Numbered from the stretch's first letter, positions 17,741 through 27,438 are shown. The stretch is 64,000 nt of DNA from JADJPF01 sp964492845 (GCA_964492845.1 CAZBMZ010000004.1:205957-269956), one strand, 5' to 3'. Notes: generated from the letters alone by a model not told the origin. Translations and numbers: made by a program.

Positions 17741-18490
17741 TTAAGTTACGGTGTATTTGCCAAGAAATTTATCCCGGTAATTTCTACCTAAGTTTAATTC
17801 TGTTTTGTCTTGCAAAATTAGTAGGTAATCCCCGTGTGACCAAGGAACTAACTCTTTAATAAAATCCATTCTAACAATATAAGATCGATGCACACGAACA
17901 AAAATCTCTGGATTAAGCTGCTGTTCTAGTGTGTTCATTGTTTCACGGTAAAGATATTTGTCTTTACCAACATGAATTTGTACATATTTTTCTTCTGCTT
18001 CTATCCAATCTATTTCATCTGTTTTAATAAAAATAATTTTACCAGCAGTTTTTATTAGAAGTCTTTGTAAGTAATTAGGCTGTTTTTTTAATTCTAGCAA
18101 AAGATTTGTTAGCTGGTTGTATTGATTATTTTGAGTGTTTTGTTTATTTACACGCTCAAGTGCTTTTTGAAAACGTTCTTCATCAAAAGGTTTTAGCAAA
18201 TAATCTAGCGCGTTTACTTCAAAAGCTTTTACAGCATATTCATCATAGGCAGTTGTAAAAATAATTGCTGGCATAATTGTTTTGTCTAAGGCTTGTAGGA
18301 CTTCAAAACCTGTTAACCCAGGCATTTGAATATCTAAAAAAATTAAATCAGGTCGAAGTTCTTCAATAAGATTTACTGCTTCTAGTCCATTGCTAGCCTC
18401 GCCAATAATTTCTATTGTTGGTTTATCTGCTAAAAAAGTACGAATCTTTTTTCTAGCTGGCAGTTCATCATCTATAATTATTACTCTCAT
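17741..18490 (-). CDS. LytTR-type response regulator
   Basis: This 249-residue transcription regulator has a receiver domain (residues 1-120) and a LytTR DNA-binding domain (about 145-245). The phospho-acceptor is Asp53 in 'FLDIQMPG', with the acidic pair at D7-D8 and Lys100 in 'YLLKPF'. The LytTR part keeps 'WIEAEEKYVQIHV' and 'VRVHRSYIV'. LytTR proteins bind pairs of direct repeats about 21 bp apart. It is encoded 3 bases after its partner kinase and is the last gene of the operon. Repeats at a 21-bp period in front of the operon (20880-20956) suggest autoregulation. Confidence 0.92.
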   Translation of the reverse strand: MRVIIIDDELPARKKIRTFLADKPTIEIIGEASNGLEAVNLIEELRPDLIFLDIQMPGLTGFEVLQALDKTIMPAIIFTTAYDEYAVKAFEVNALDYLLKPFDEERFQKALERVNKQNTQNNQYNQLTNLLLELKKQPNYLQRLLIKTAGKIIFIKTDEIDWIEAEEKYVQIHVGKDKYLYRETMNTLEQQLNPEIFVRVHRSYIVRMDFIKELVPWSHGDYLLILQDKTELNLGRNYRDKFLGKYTVT

Positions 18491-18493
18491 AAA

Positions 18494-19639
18494 TTATTTA
18501 ACTACACTTAGTTCTTTAACTTCTTCTTGAATGTTTTCTAATGGCAATTCAATTAAAACTTCTAATCCACTATTAGCTTTATTTTCTATATTTAATTTAT
18601 GTTGATTTGCATAAAGCTGTTTTAATCTAGTTTGTATATTAGATAATCCTATTCCTTGTTGAAAAATATCTTGTTCTTTATCCTTAATTCCTACACCATT
18701 ATCTAATACACATAAAATTAGTTTTCGTTGCTCTCTATAAGCTTTAATCGTTATTTGATATTTATCTTTATCAGATAAGTCATTATGTTTGATAGAATTT
18801 TCTACTAATGGTTGTAACAGCATACTTGGGACAAGTGCAGTTTGAAGATTAGCCTCAACAGCAATTTTTACATCTAGTTTATCAGGAAATCGGGCTTTCA
18901 TAATGTCTAAATAATTGGTTACAAACTCTAGTTCTTGGCTTAACGATATTTTTTGACTATTTCCTTTTTCTAAAGTCATACGCAGAAAATTACTTAATTT
19001 TACTAGCATTTTATCTGCTGCCTTAACATCTTCATACATCAAAGATGAAATCATATTTAGAGTATTAAACAAAAAATGTGGGTTGATTTGTGCTTTTAAG
19101 GCTTGTAGTTGAACTTGTGTTAACTGATTGTCAAGCTGTGAGGCTTTTAATTCTAGTTCTGCTGTTTTTAATTCTCGCTCTTTATTAGTTTGATAATAAA
19201 CAATTGAATGATATGTAGCTAAAACTAAAATATACCAAATAAATTGTTTATGATATTCCATCAAAAATCTATAGCGCATATCTCCATAATCATAAAATCC
19301 TAGACCAAATAAACTATAAATAAATATTCTGGAAAACTTCATCAAAATAGTATGAAAAAATCCATAAACTACTGAGCCTGTTAAGTGAATAAATAAATGT
19401 TTAGCTAAGTTTTGTCGGCAAATAGGAAAGCGGTTTATTAACCACAAAATACCAGGCAGCAACAAGAAACCTGAATAAGCTCCAGTCATTTCCCAGATAA
19501 GCGGATAATAAAAAGGCTCTGAATCTCCAGAAGCTAAGTTTTCTGTGTTAACTATACTAAAGTTAAGTAGTCCAATAATACTAGCAAAAATAAAAATTAA
19601 TGCCCATTGTTTAATACTTATTGACCTATTAACATTCAT
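18494..19639 (-). CDS. LytS/YehU-family sensor histidine kinase
   Basis: This 381-residue inner-membrane sensor kinase partners the LytTR regulator encoded 3 bases downstream. The first 150 residues hold about four membrane helices and no clear extracellular sensor domain. A coiled-coil linker leads to the His_kinase domain, with the phospho-acceptor His188 in 'INPHFLFNTLN'. An ATP-binding domain follows with the N-box 'QPLVENSIKHN' and G-box 'DNGVGI...GIGLSNIQTRL'. The signal is unknown; membrane or wall state is a guess from the family. It starts 11 bases after the acyltransferase gene, so the three genes form one operon. Confidence 0.92.
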   Translation of the reverse strand: MNVNRSISIKQWALIFIFASIIGLLNFSIVNTENLASGDSEPFYYPLIWEMTGAYSGFLLLPGILWLINRFPICRQNLAKHLFIHLTGSVVYGFFHTILMKFSRIFIYSLFGLGFYDYGDMRYRFLMEYHKQFIWYILVLATYHSIVYYQTNKERELKTAELELKASQLDNQLTQVQLQALKAQINPHFLFNTLNMISSLMYEDVKAADKMLVKLSNFLRMTLEKGNSQKISLSQELEFVTNYLDIMKARFPDKLDVKIAVEANLQTALVPSMLLQPLVENSIKHNDLSDKDKYQITIKAYREQRKLILCVLDNGVGIKDKEQDIFQQGIGLSNIQTRLKQLYANQHKLNIENKANSGLEVLIELPLENIQEEVKELSVVK

Positions 19640-19650
19640 AAAATTCTTAC

Positions 19651-20829
19651 TTAAACGCTATTTTTTGATAGCTGATATTGATTTGTTTCTTGAGTTTTTG
19701 CTAAAGTTTTTAAGCCAAAAATTAATCTTAAAAAGCTAACTCGTTTAATTAAAACTTCATAAGCTATAAAACAAGCTAAGAAAGTTAATGAAAGCACAAC
19801 GCTATATTTTACAAGTATATGTGCTTGCCACTGAATAACATAGTAGCCAATTGCAATAATTATTGTTTGATGCAAGATATAAAAAGGATAAGCAACTTCA
19901 TTAGCATATTTTAGCAATTTACTATTAAAGCTTAAGTACATTTGCCCATAGCCAATAAAAGTAATTACCCAAAACCAGGCTACAATAACTTTAATAATCT
20001 CCCAAGGAAAATCAACTTTAACAGGTAATTTATAGGGAATAAAATAGATTAAATAAAATATTACTAAAGTCACAATAGATATCGCTAAATTTAATTTTCT
20101 TTGTGTCTTAAAAAGCTCCCAAAGACTTGTATAAGAGAAAGAAATATAACCAAATAAGAAAAATAGAAAGTAAAAAGTAAAATATGCCCAATCATTTATT
20201 AAATCATGTGTTTCACGTGGAAAGAAAGGTCTAAGTAAAAATTGACTAAGAATTATTGGTATAACCCAAAGTAATAAGCCACCATTTCTATTAGATAGCT
20301 TAAAACATAACTCTAAAAATTTAGTAGAAGAAGGTTTTCTTAACCATAAAAAAATAGGTAATGCTATTAAAGAATAAACAAATAAATATAGAATAAACCA
20401 TAAATGATGCCAGCTAAAACTACCTTTAGGATAAGGGATAAATTGAAAAACTGTAGGATAAAAATCTAAATAAGATGAGTATTGAGCAATTTTTTCATAA
20501 TAAATCTGTGGTGGAACTATTATAAACATTCCAAAAATTAGAGGAATTAATAAACGGCTACTTCGTTCTTTAGCATAACTTGAAGCACTTTTACGACCAA
20601 GTGCAAGGTGAGTTCCCACTCCAGAAATAAACAATAGTAGCGGCATTCTCCATTGATGTAGCCAAACCATAATGGTTTCAAATGTTTTGGAAGTTTCTTT
20701 ATTGGAAATATGCCAATCCCAACTAACAAACATCATTCCTGTGTGATAGAAAAATAAAATAACAATAGCTATTACCCTAAGCCAATCTAGTTCATAGCGA
20801 CGATCTAAATTATTTTTAGCCTCTAACAT
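19651..20829 (-). CDS. Acyltransferase-3 family membrane protein
   Basis: This 392-residue integral membrane protein has about ten hydrophobic segments and belongs to the acyltransferase-3 family (as in OpgC, OafA). These enzymes O-acylate surface glycans. The N-terminal signature 'RRYELDWLRVIAIVILFFYH' contains the conserved LR and the catalytic histidine, and 'WHLWFI'-type motifs follow near residue 140. It opens the operon with the LytS-like kinase and LytTR regulator, which suggests that envelope modification and signalling are linked. AGGAG lies 8 bases before ATG 20829. Confidence 0.87.
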   Translation of the reverse strand: MLEAKNNLDRRYELDWLRVIAIVILFFYHTGMMFVSWDWHISNKETSKTFETIMVWLHQWRMPLLLFISGVGTHLALGRKSASSYAKERSSRLLIPLIFGMFIIVPPQIYYEKIAQYSSYLDFYPTVFQFIPYPKGSFSWHHLWFILYLFVYSLIALPIFLWLRKPSSTKFLELCFKLSNRNGGLLLWVIPIILSQFLLRPFFPRETHDLINDWAYFTFYFLFFLFGYISFSYTSLWELFKTQRKLNLAISIVTLVIFYLIYFIPYKLPVKVDFPWEIIKVIVAWFWVITFIGYGQMYLSFNSKLLKYANEVAYPFYILHQTIIIAIGYYVIQWQAHILVKYSVVLSLTFLACFIAYEVLIKRVSFLRLIFGLKTLAKTQETNQYQLSKNSV

Positions 20830-20879
20830 AACAACTCCTAAAGCATAATTTTTCTTAGGCTAAAGATAAGTTGCTAGAT

Positions 20880-20956
20880 GAAAAGAGGCTATTTTTTTGT
20901 CATAAACCGCTAACTTGTCGTCATAAAGTGCTAGATTTTTGCCTTAAACCGCTAGA
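20880..20956 (-). promoter_or_regulatory. Phased direct repeats at 21-bp period, candidate LytTR operator
   Basis: Units at 20901 (CATAAACCGCTAAC), 20922 (CATAAAGTGCTAGA) and 20943 (CTTAAACCGCTAGA) start exactly 21 bases apart. A degenerate fourth at 20880 keeps GCTA in phase, and a further near-match stands out of phase at 20865. Known LytTR sites are direct repeats of about 9 bp with 12 to 13 bp between, hence about 21 bp centre to centre. The block sits before the acyltransferase-LytS-LytTR operon. The repeat sequence matches the published consensus only partly. Confidence 0.6.
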
Positions 20957-20973
20957 CACAGTTTTAGTGATTA

Positions 20974-21765
20974 CTAATTTTGCAAAGCTAAAATTAATTC
21001 TGGAAGTCCTGCAAAAATCCATTCTGGACGATAATCAACCAAATCTAGATCAGATTCTTTGCTAATTCCTGTTAGCACCATAATGCTTGAAATACCTGCG
21101 CGTTTTGCCCCTAAAATATCGGTTTCTAGCCGATCTCCAAGCGCGACAGTATTTTCTTTATTTGTTCCTAAACGAAGCATTGCTTGTTGATACATTATCG
21201 GCTCAGGTTTACCAATAATAATTGGCTCAACTTCACTAGCGGTTTTTAATGCTGCTAGGATTGCTCCATTGCCATGTACAACACCGCGTTCTGTTGGAAA
21301 AGTTGTATCAGGGTTTGTACCAATAAACTTAGCTCCAGCACGAATATTAAGCGTTGCTTGAGCAAGTTTTTCCCAACTTAGCCCGCGATCCATACCACAA
21401 ACAACATAATCTGCTTGAGAGGTAGAAATTTCAAAACCTGCTTCCTTTAAAGGTTGTTTTAAGCCTTCTTCCCCAATTACAAAGACTTTTGAGCCTGCCG
21501 CAGCAATATCTTTTAAGTAAAGAGCAGTAGCTTGAGAAGAGGTCAAGACCTCTTCTTTACTCACGCTAACACCCATTGAAGCAAGTTTTTCCTGAAATTG
21601 TTCAGCCGTTTTACTAGCATTATTTGTTGCTAAAACAAAAAGAATGTTGCGGTTGCGTAGCAAGTCAAAAAACTCTATTAGTCCGGGCAATGGCTCAGTA
21701 TCGTGCCAAAGCACCCCATCCATATCAATAATTAGTGCTGCTAAATCATTTAATTTACTGATCAT
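20974..21765 (-). CDS. HAD-IIA family phosphatase (NagD-like)
   Basis: This phosphatase of 263 residues belongs to the HAD superfamily, class IIA (NagD, PGP, AraL type), and probably dephosphorylates small phosphorylated metabolites. Motif I 'IIDMDGVLW' carries the nucleophile Asp15 and Asp17 near the start. 'FVLATNNASK' is motif II, 'GKPEPIMYQ' holds the lysine of motif III, and 'ALGDRLETDILGAKRAG' is motif IV. An ATG at 21786 is also in frame, but GGGAG precedes the ATG at 21765. That ATG overlaps the rpiA stop as ATGA, so the two are translationally coupled. A role in clearing sugar-phosphate by-products is inference from this coupling. Confidence 0.85.
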   Translation of the reverse strand: MISKLNDLAALIIDMDGVLWHDTEPLPGLIEFFDLLRNRNILFVLATNNASKTAEQFQEKLASMGVSVSKEEVLTSSQATALYLKDIAAAGSKVFVIGEEGLKQPLKEAGFEISTSQADYVVCGMDRGLSWEKLAQATLNIRAGAKFIGTNPDTTFPTERGVVHGNGAILAALKTASEVEPIIIGKPEPIMYQQAMLRLGTNKENTVALGDRLETDILGAKRAGISSIMVLTGISKESDLDLVDYRPEWIFAGLPELILALQN

Positions 21766-22445
21766 TGTCGCTCCCGAACCGTGCATTCGCCATTTGAATG
21801 ACCCATAATTAAAGTATGTGCTAAGTTGATAAATAAGCCGACTTCTACAACACCTGGAATCATTTTAAGAGTTTTTTCTAGTTCAGGGGCATTTTCAATT
21901 GGGTAAAAATCACAGTCTAAAATATAGTTTCCATTATCGGTTACATAATTTTGACCATCGCGTTGACGAACTGTATATTTACCACCCATTGAAGTAACGC
22001 GGTTTGCTACAACTTCCCAACCAAATTTTACTACTTCAACAGGAAGTGGAAATTTACCTAATTTTTCTACTACTTTGTTAGGGTCAACAATACAGATTTG
22101 ACGCTTAGTAATTGATGCAACTACTTTTTCTCGTAAAAGCGCGCCACCGCCACCTTTTAGCATATTAAAATCAGCATCAATTTCATCTGCTCCATCAATT
22201 GTAATATCTAGCTGATTTACTTCATTAAAGCCAACCAACTTGATTCCTAACTCTTGAGCTAATGTTGCAGATGCTTCTGAAGTCGGGATTGCAACAATGT
22301 TTAAGCCTTCTTTAACACGTTCTCCTAGTCGTAAAATAGCAAATCTAGCTGTAGAGCCGGTGCCTAAGCCTACGGCCATGCCATCAGTTACTAAATTAGC
22401 AGCATAAGTTCCTGATACCGCTTTAGGATCTTGTTGAGTTGACAT
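21762..22445 (-). CDS. rpiA: Ribose-5-phosphate isomerase A
   Basis: This 227-residue enzyme interconverts ribose-5-phosphate and ribulose-5-phosphate in the pentose phosphate pathway. Family motifs are complete: 'VGLGTGSTARFAI' near residue 22, 'DGADEID' near 80 and 'MLKGGGGALLREKV' near 92, which includes the catalytic glutamate. The length is normal. AAGGAG lies before ATG 22445. Its stop overlaps the start of the HAD phosphatase in an ATGA junction. Confidence 0.96.
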   Translation of the reverse strand: MSTQQDPKAVSGTYAANLVTDGMAVGLGTGSTARFAILRLGERVKEGLNIVAIPTSEASATLAQELGIKLVGFNEVNQLDITIDGADEIDADFNMLKGGGGALLREKVVASITKRQICIVDPNKVVEKLGKFPLPVEVVKFGWEVVANRVTSMGGKYTVRQRDGQNYVTDNGNYILDCDFYPIENAPELEKTLKMIPGVVEVGLFINLAHTLIMGHSNGECTVRERQ

Positions 22446-22746
22446 AAATTTTTACTCCTTAAATTTTTGGGTTTTAGTGTAAATATATAGAAGGAAGTTA
22501 TTTAGATTGTCCTAAATTGCCTAAAAAGTTGTGCAAGTATAGAGCAAAATGCTTATTATCTCTAGTTGCGCTTGCTAGGGTGCAATAATAAATAAAAGGA
22601 AATTAATATGATAAAAATTAAAGTTGTAGAGTATAAGAAAAGATAAAGAAATGATTTAGAAAGAGAGTATAATTTTTAGTATTTAAAACTAAAAAAGCTA
22701 CCTTTTTAAGTAGCTAGTAGCTCAATCAAGCATTAATTTTAAGAGG
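22446..22746. other. Intergenic stretch between rpiA and tRNA-Leu
   Basis: This stretch holds the tRNA-Leu terminator (22687-22714) and presumably the rpiA promoter, which I cannot place with confidence. A 12-codon frame at 22608-22646 with AAAAGGA before its ATG (MIKIKVVEYKKR) is too short to call. Confidence 0.5.
22687..22714 (-). terminator. Intrinsic terminator of tRNA-Leu
   Basis: On the minus strand GCTACTT pairs with AAGGTAGC around an A-rich loop and is followed by TTTTTT. It lies 33 bases past the tRNA 3' end. Confidence 0.75.
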
Positions 22747-22833
22747 TGGCTCGGGCCGGACTCGAACCGGCACGCCAGTCACCCAGCAGCGGATTTTAAG
22801 TCCGCTATGTCTGCCAAATTCCATCACCGAGCC
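22747..22833 (-). tRNA. tRNA-Leu (UAA)
   Basis: The minus strand forms an 87-base class II tRNA. The acceptor stem is GGCTCGG with CCGAGCC and discriminator A. The anticodon arm GCGGA-CTTAAAA-TCCGC carries TAA, reading UUA and UUG. The T-arm is GCCGG-TTCGAGT-CCGGC, and a long variable arm fits leucine tRNA. In this AT-rich genome UUA is a very common codon, so this should be a major tRNA. Confidence 0.94.
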
Positions 22834-22959
22834 ATTACTTGTTGATTGAAGGCGACATTGTACATGGATATATCACGCTTGGCTAGTCTTTTTAGCAGAT
22901 TTTTTTGCAAAATCCCGCTTTAGCTTTTCAGCAAGAGAAATTTTTAAGAAAACTATTTT

Positions 22960-24963
22960 TCAATTTCCTTCAACTTCAGCTAAATAACTTGCTCCAACAG
23001 TCTTTAACTCTATTAAAGTAGACATTTCTTTAGTAATCGCTTCACGATCAGCAAAAAGATCCCAAACCGTAGCATTGCTTGGCTCAATAGTTTTGCTATT
23101 TACACGGCTAATATATCTAAACCTATCTATTGGGCTAGGGTGGGTGTCATCTTCTGAAGTTTTTTCAGCTATTATTTTATTAACTTGTTCGTTTAAGTCT
23201 TGTTCTGAGTCTAATGTAGCTTTTAAGTCATAAAGATTAGATAAACTTCTTTTAGTTGCTAAGGCATTATCAATTTCTTGGTTTGCTAAATGAGAAAATT
23301 CCACTTCACAACGAATTACATGACGAAGCCCTGTTTCAAAGGCTTGAGGGCTATAATTAAGTGCTGCAATACGGTCAGCTAAAACTTCTTGCAGTCTAGT
23401 TGCTCCAAAGCTAATACGGCGGAAAATAAAATCATAGACTTGTAAAAATAGGTAAGCAATATTCCACCAAACCGCTTGACCATTTAACGCGATGGCTACA
23501 ACAAATTTAGTCATATCTTGCCTAACTCTTAACGCAATGTCTCCTCCAGCAGTGTCTCGATTAGAAAAATGTCCATATTCATGAGCTAGCACAGCACGAA
23601 AAGCATTTAAGTCAAAACCGTTTAATATTCCTATTCCTAAAATTAAAACTCTTTTAGCTTTATCCTGAGATTTTTCTCTAAAACTACCTTTTTCATAAAC
23701 GGCTATGTCAGTTCCTGGAGTTATGCGAATTTCATCAATTGGTCTAGTCCCAAGTGTTTTAGCTACTTCGCGGGTAAGTTCCCATAGTTTAGGGGCTTCT
23801 TCTTCCTTAAGTTCTCTACCTGGATCATTAGAATCAATTTTTATGAAAAAAGAACGCACCATAGCAATTACTGTCATTAGTCCAGCTAATGCAATAAATA
23901 AAAATAATTTAACTGGAATAGTTCCAATCCATAGAAAGAAATATAAAATTGAACCAACAATTGTTATTACCAAAAACATTACTACAGGCATAGAAAGGTA
24001 GTAGTAAATACTACTAATATTTATTAGCATTCGGTAATATTTTCTTAAGGAAAGCTCTTTTTCGCTGGCTGCAAGGTTGGGATCGGCTGTTTCAATAAAC
24101 TGTAAGTTTAAGCTAGAAAATACTTTACCCAGTACAAAAAGCAAAACTAATCCTGCTATCCAGGCTATTACTAAATAAAGCCCGTAGTAAAAATAAGAAG
24201 AAAAGCTAAAGTTATTTGAATTACTAGCAGATACATTAGTAGCTTCATTGATTAGAGCTAATATTCTTTCTGTTTCTTTTGGTTCTAAACCTAGCTCTTC
24301 AGCTTTTCTTATCTCTTTTTTTGCATTTACCCAGTCGGCTTTTGTGAAAGCACAAATAGCCATAAAATAATGGCTAGCCATTAAATCAGAATATTTATCA
24401 ATTAATTTGCGGCTTGACTCGCATAAAAAATAATTATTTTCTAAATTGAATGCTAGCTGTGCGACTAATAAAGTGTAACTTGGATCATCACCTGTATATT
24501 TTCTTTCTGCTTGTTGAGCTAAAGAAAAGGCACGTGATAAATCTTGATTTGGGGCTTGTTGGTTCTCACTGGGAAAAGCTAGAGCTTGAGCTAGTGAAAT
24601 AAGATTTTCAGGAGAGGGCTTTTCTTTTACAGCTTGTTCTAGTAGTTCTAAAGCCTCTTTACGCTTTCCTAAACTTAAATAACTTGAACCTAAACGCCTC
24701 ATTGCAGGGTCAAACTTAGGAGATTTAGCTAAAACTTTTTCATATAATTGTGCAGCCGTTTGATAATCATCTTTATCTAAAGCTTCAGTTGCTTTTTTCC
24801 AGATATTGATTAAATCAGGTGTTTTTAGTTCTTGCCAAATGGCTTCTTCTTTAGCCATATCACGCGAAGGTTTATCTAATTTTTCAATATTTTCATTTGT
24901 TTGTGAGTAGATGATAAGAGGGAAAACTAAAAAAATTACTACTAAGAAAAACCATTTTTTCAT
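22960..24963 (-). CDS. TPR-containing M48 family zinc metalloprotease
   Basis: This 667-residue membrane protease has a signal peptide or first helix (1-21) and TPR-like helical repeats at about 55-230. Three or more membrane helices lie between 258 and 375, and an M48 (HtpX/Ste24-like) peptidase domain follows. The zinc motif is 'HEYGH' at 461-465, with a likely third ligand in 'LQEVLADRIA' near 525. M48 proteases degrade misfolded membrane or envelope proteins. In BepA-type proteins the TPR is C-terminal; here it is N-terminal and separated from the peptidase by the membrane segments. The N-terminal signal peptide would place the TPR part outside the cytoplasm. It ends before tRNA-Leu and is divergent from the prolyl oligopeptidase gene. 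Confidence 0.88.
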   Translation of the reverse strand: MKKWFFLVVIFLVFPLIIYSQTNENIEKLDKPSRDMAKEEAIWQELKTPDLINIWKKATEALDKDDYQTAAQLYEKVLAKSPKFDPAMRRLGSSYLSLGKRKEALELLEQAVKEKPSPENLISLAQALAFPSENQQAPNQDLSRAFSLAQQAERKYTGDDPSYTLLVAQLAFNLENNYFLCESSRKLIDKYSDLMASHYFMAICAFTKADWVNAKKEIRKAEELGLEPKETERILALINEATNVSASNSNNFSFSSYFYYGLYLVIAWIAGLVLLFVLGKVFSSLNLQFIETADPNLAASEKELSLRKYYRMLINISSIYYYLSMPVVMFLVITIVGSILYFFLWIGTIPVKLFLFIALAGLMTVIAMVRSFFIKIDSNDPGRELKEEEAPKLWELTREVAKTLGTRPIDEIRITPGTDIAVYEKGSFREKSQDKAKRVLILGIGILNGFDLNAFRAVLAHEYGHFSNRDTAGGDIALRVRQDMTKFVVAIALNGQAVWWNIAYLFLQVYDFIFRRISFGATRLQEVLADRIAALNYSPQAFETGLRHVIRCEVEFSHLANQEIDNALATKRSLSNLYDLKATLDSEQDLNEQVNKIIAEKTSEDDTHPSPIDRFRYISRVNSKTIEPSNATVWDLFADREAITKEMSTLIELKTVGASYLAEVEGN

Positions 24964-25287
24964 GCCTATTCTCCTAAGTAATTTGAGTAGTAAAAAAATC
25001 TTCTAGTTAGGGATAAACAGCTTAGGGCAAATGTCAGCTATAGTAATAAAATATTGGGATAAAAGCTATAGATTTTATATAAATTATTTTTTAATTAGTA
25101 AATTATAGTTAATTCATTAAATAAGGTAGAAATAAAATAAAAAATTATTTTTTATTATCCAGCAATCCTTCTAAAATCTCTTTAAGTGTCTTGGCAGCCT
25201 TAAAATAACATGTCATCATCTATTGATACATCAAAAAATAAAGTCGCTCCGCTTTAGAAAAATTTTAATTTTGGAGATATTAAAGGC
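24964..25287. other. Divergent intergenic region with a possible gene remnant
   Basis: These 324 bases separate two divergent genes and must hold both promoters. A 24-codon minus-strand frame at 25219-25145 (MMTCYFKAAKTLKEILEGLL) looks coding. The sequence upstream of it continues in another frame with coding character, suggesting a frameshifted fragment. No family is recognised. Confidence 0.3.
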
Positions 25288-27423
25288 ATGAGAAAAATTT
25301 TGCTTTCAACTTTTAGCCTACTGTTAGTCTTGGCTATGTTTTTTCAATCTTTTGCACAGGGGATAAAGTTGCAATATCCAAAAACTGCTAAAATTGATCA
25401 TACAGACACTTACTTTGGAAATGCTGTAAAAGATCCTTATAGGTGGTTAGAAGACGATAATTCACCAGAAACTGCTAAATGGGTTACAGAACAAAATAAA
25501 GTAACTTTTGATTATTTAGAAAAAATTCCTTATCGACAAAAAGTTAAAGAAAGATTAGAGAAAGTTTTTAATTATCCTAAATACTCTTCACCCTTTCGCA
25601 GAGGGGATAATTACTTTTTCTTTAAGAATGATGGGTTGCAGAATCAAAGTGTAGCCTATATACAAAAAGGTTTAGATGGTAAGGCAGAAATGTTACTTGA
25701 CCCTAATACTTTTTCTTCCGATGGCACTTCCCGTTTGGGTGCTTTTAATGTTTCTAAAGATGGCAAATATTTAGCTTATGGTATTTCTGAAGGTGGCTCA
25801 GATTGGCAAACCTATTATGTAATGGATGTTGCTACTAAGAAACTACTTGTAGATAGAATTGAATGGGTAAAAGTATCTGGGCTTTCTTGGCAAGGTCATG
25901 GATTTTATTATAGCCGCTATGACGCGCCGCCAGATGGTAAAAAACTATCTTCCAAGAATGAATATCATAAAGTTTATTATCATAAAGTTGGCACACCTCA
26001 ATCAGAGGACGAGTTAATTTATTCTGATAAAGATAATCCCCAAAGATTTCATTTTGCTGGAACTACGGAAGATGAAAATTTTTTAGTTCTAAGTATTAGC
26101 GATCGTGGAAAAGGTAAAAGAGGAGATGCTCTGTTTTTCCGTGATGTTAGCAAAGGTGAGAAAAACTTTACTCCAATAATTGGAGAAGTTGGAGATGATT
26201 CTTTTGATTTTATTGATAATGTTGGAGATAAGTTTTTAATTCTTACAAATAAGAATGCTCCTAATAATCGGCTAATTCTTTTTGACCCAAAAAATCCTGA
26301 TGAAAAAAATTGGAAAGATATTTTACCTAATCGAGATGAGCCATTAAATTCTGTTACAACATCAGGTGGAAAAATTTTTGCTACTTACCTTAAAGATGTC
26401 ACCTCTAGAGTTTATGTTTATGACTTAAATGGAAAACTAGAAAATGAAGTAGAACTTCCAGCACTTGGTACAGTTGGCGGTTTTGGTGGCGAGCGAGAAG
26501 ATAAGTTTGTATTTTATACTTTTACTTCTTTTACTTTTGCTCCAACTATTTACCGTTATGATATAGAAAACAAAAAATCTACATTATTTCGCGCACCAGA
26601 AATTGACTTTAAGGCTACAGATTATGAAACCAAGCAGGTTTTTTATCCTAGCAAAGATGGTACAAAAGTACCTATGTTTCTTATTCATAAAAAAGGATTA
26701 AAACTAGATGGCAGTAATCCAGTGCTTTTATATGGATATGGTGGATTTAGTGTAAACCTATTGCCAAGCTTTAACCCGCTTCTAATCCCTATATTTGAGC
26801 AAGGCGGAGTTTATGCACTGGCTAACTTGCGTGGCGGCAATGAATACGGAGAAAAATGGCATGAGGCAGGACGTAAATTAAATAAACAAAACGTGTTTGA
26901 TGATTTTATTTCTGCTGGAGAGTATTTAATTAAAGAGAAATATACTTCACCAGAAAAATTAGCTATCCAAGGTGGTTCAAATGGTGGGTTGCTTGTTGGT
27001 GCAGTAATTAACCAAAGACCGGAATTATTTAAGGTTGCTATTCCTCAAGTTGGTGTGATGGATATGCTACGTTTCCAAAAATTTACTATTGGCTGGAATT
27101 GGATTCCTGAATATGGATCTAGCGAACAAGACGAAGCAAACTTTAAAAACCTCTATCGCTATTCTCCAATTCATAATATTAAAGAAACCAAATATCCTGC
27201 AACACTTGTAACTACAGCAGATCATGATGACCGGGTTGTTCCAGCACATTCATTTAAGTATGCTGCAACTTTACAAGAAAAACATCGCGGTGATAGCCCT
27301 GTTTTAATTCGTATCAATGTTAATTCTGGACATGGTGCAAGCAGCACTTCTAAGCGTATTGAAGAAACAGCCGACATCTATTCTTTTATCTTCTATAATT
27401 TAGGCGTAACACCTAATTACTAA
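25288..27423 (+). CDS. Secreted prolyl oligopeptidase family peptidase (S9A)
   Basis: This 711-residue serine peptidase cleaves short peptides after proline. The first 23 residues are a signal peptide, so it acts outside the cytoplasm. A seven-bladed beta-propeller covers about 75-440 and the alpha/beta hydrolase domain the rest. The catalytic serine is Ser564 in 'GGSNGGLL'; the aspartate lies in 'TADHDDRVVP' and the histidine in 'NSGHGASS'. The N-terminal 'DPYRWLEDD' motif is typical of S9A. GGAGAT precedes ATG 25288. Length fits the family (about 700). It is monocistronic, with hairpin DNA after it. Confidence 0.93.
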   Translation: MRKILLSTFSLLLVLAMFFQSFAQGIKLQYPKTAKIDHTDTYFGNAVKDPYRWLEDDNSPETAKWVTEQNKVTFDYLEKIPYRQKVKERLEKVFNYPKYSSPFRRGDNYFFFKNDGLQNQSVAYIQKGLDGKAEMLLDPNTFSSDGTSRLGAFNVSKDGKYLAYGISEGGSDWQTYYVMDVATKKLLVDRIEWVKVSGLSWQGHGFYYSRYDAPPDGKKLSSKNEYHKVYYHKVGTPQSEDELIYSDKDNPQRFHFAGTTEDENFLVLSISDRGKGKRGDALFFRDVSKGEKNFTPIIGEVGDDSFDFIDNVGDKFLILTNKNAPNNRLILFDPKNPDEKNWKDILPNRDEPLNSVTTSGGKIFATYLKDVTSRVYVYDLNGKLENEVELPALGTVGGFGGEREDKFVFYTFTSFTFAPTIYRYDIENKKSTLFRAPEIDFKATDYETKQVFYPSKDGTKVPMFLIHKKGLKLDGSNPVLLYGYGGFSVNLLPSFNPLLIPIFEQGGVYALANLRGGNEYGEKWHEAGRKLNKQNVFDDFISAGEYLIKEKYTSPEKLAIQGGSNGGLLVGAVINQRPELFKVAIPQVGVMDMLRFQKFTIGWNWIPEYGSSEQDEANFKNLYRYSPIHNIKETKYPATLVTTADHDDRVVPAHSFKYAATLQEKHRGDSPVLIRINVNSGHGASSTSKRIEETADIYSFIFYNLGVTPNY

Positions 27424-27438
27424 AATAATTGCTAAATA

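Noticed and set aside
20880..20956. CRISPR array
   Set aside because: The repeat is 14 bp with a 7-bp gap and no cas genes; the 21-bp phase fits a LytTR operator.
22608..22646. 12-codon frame with a good ribosome binding site
   Set aside because: Too short and without any other support to call a gene.
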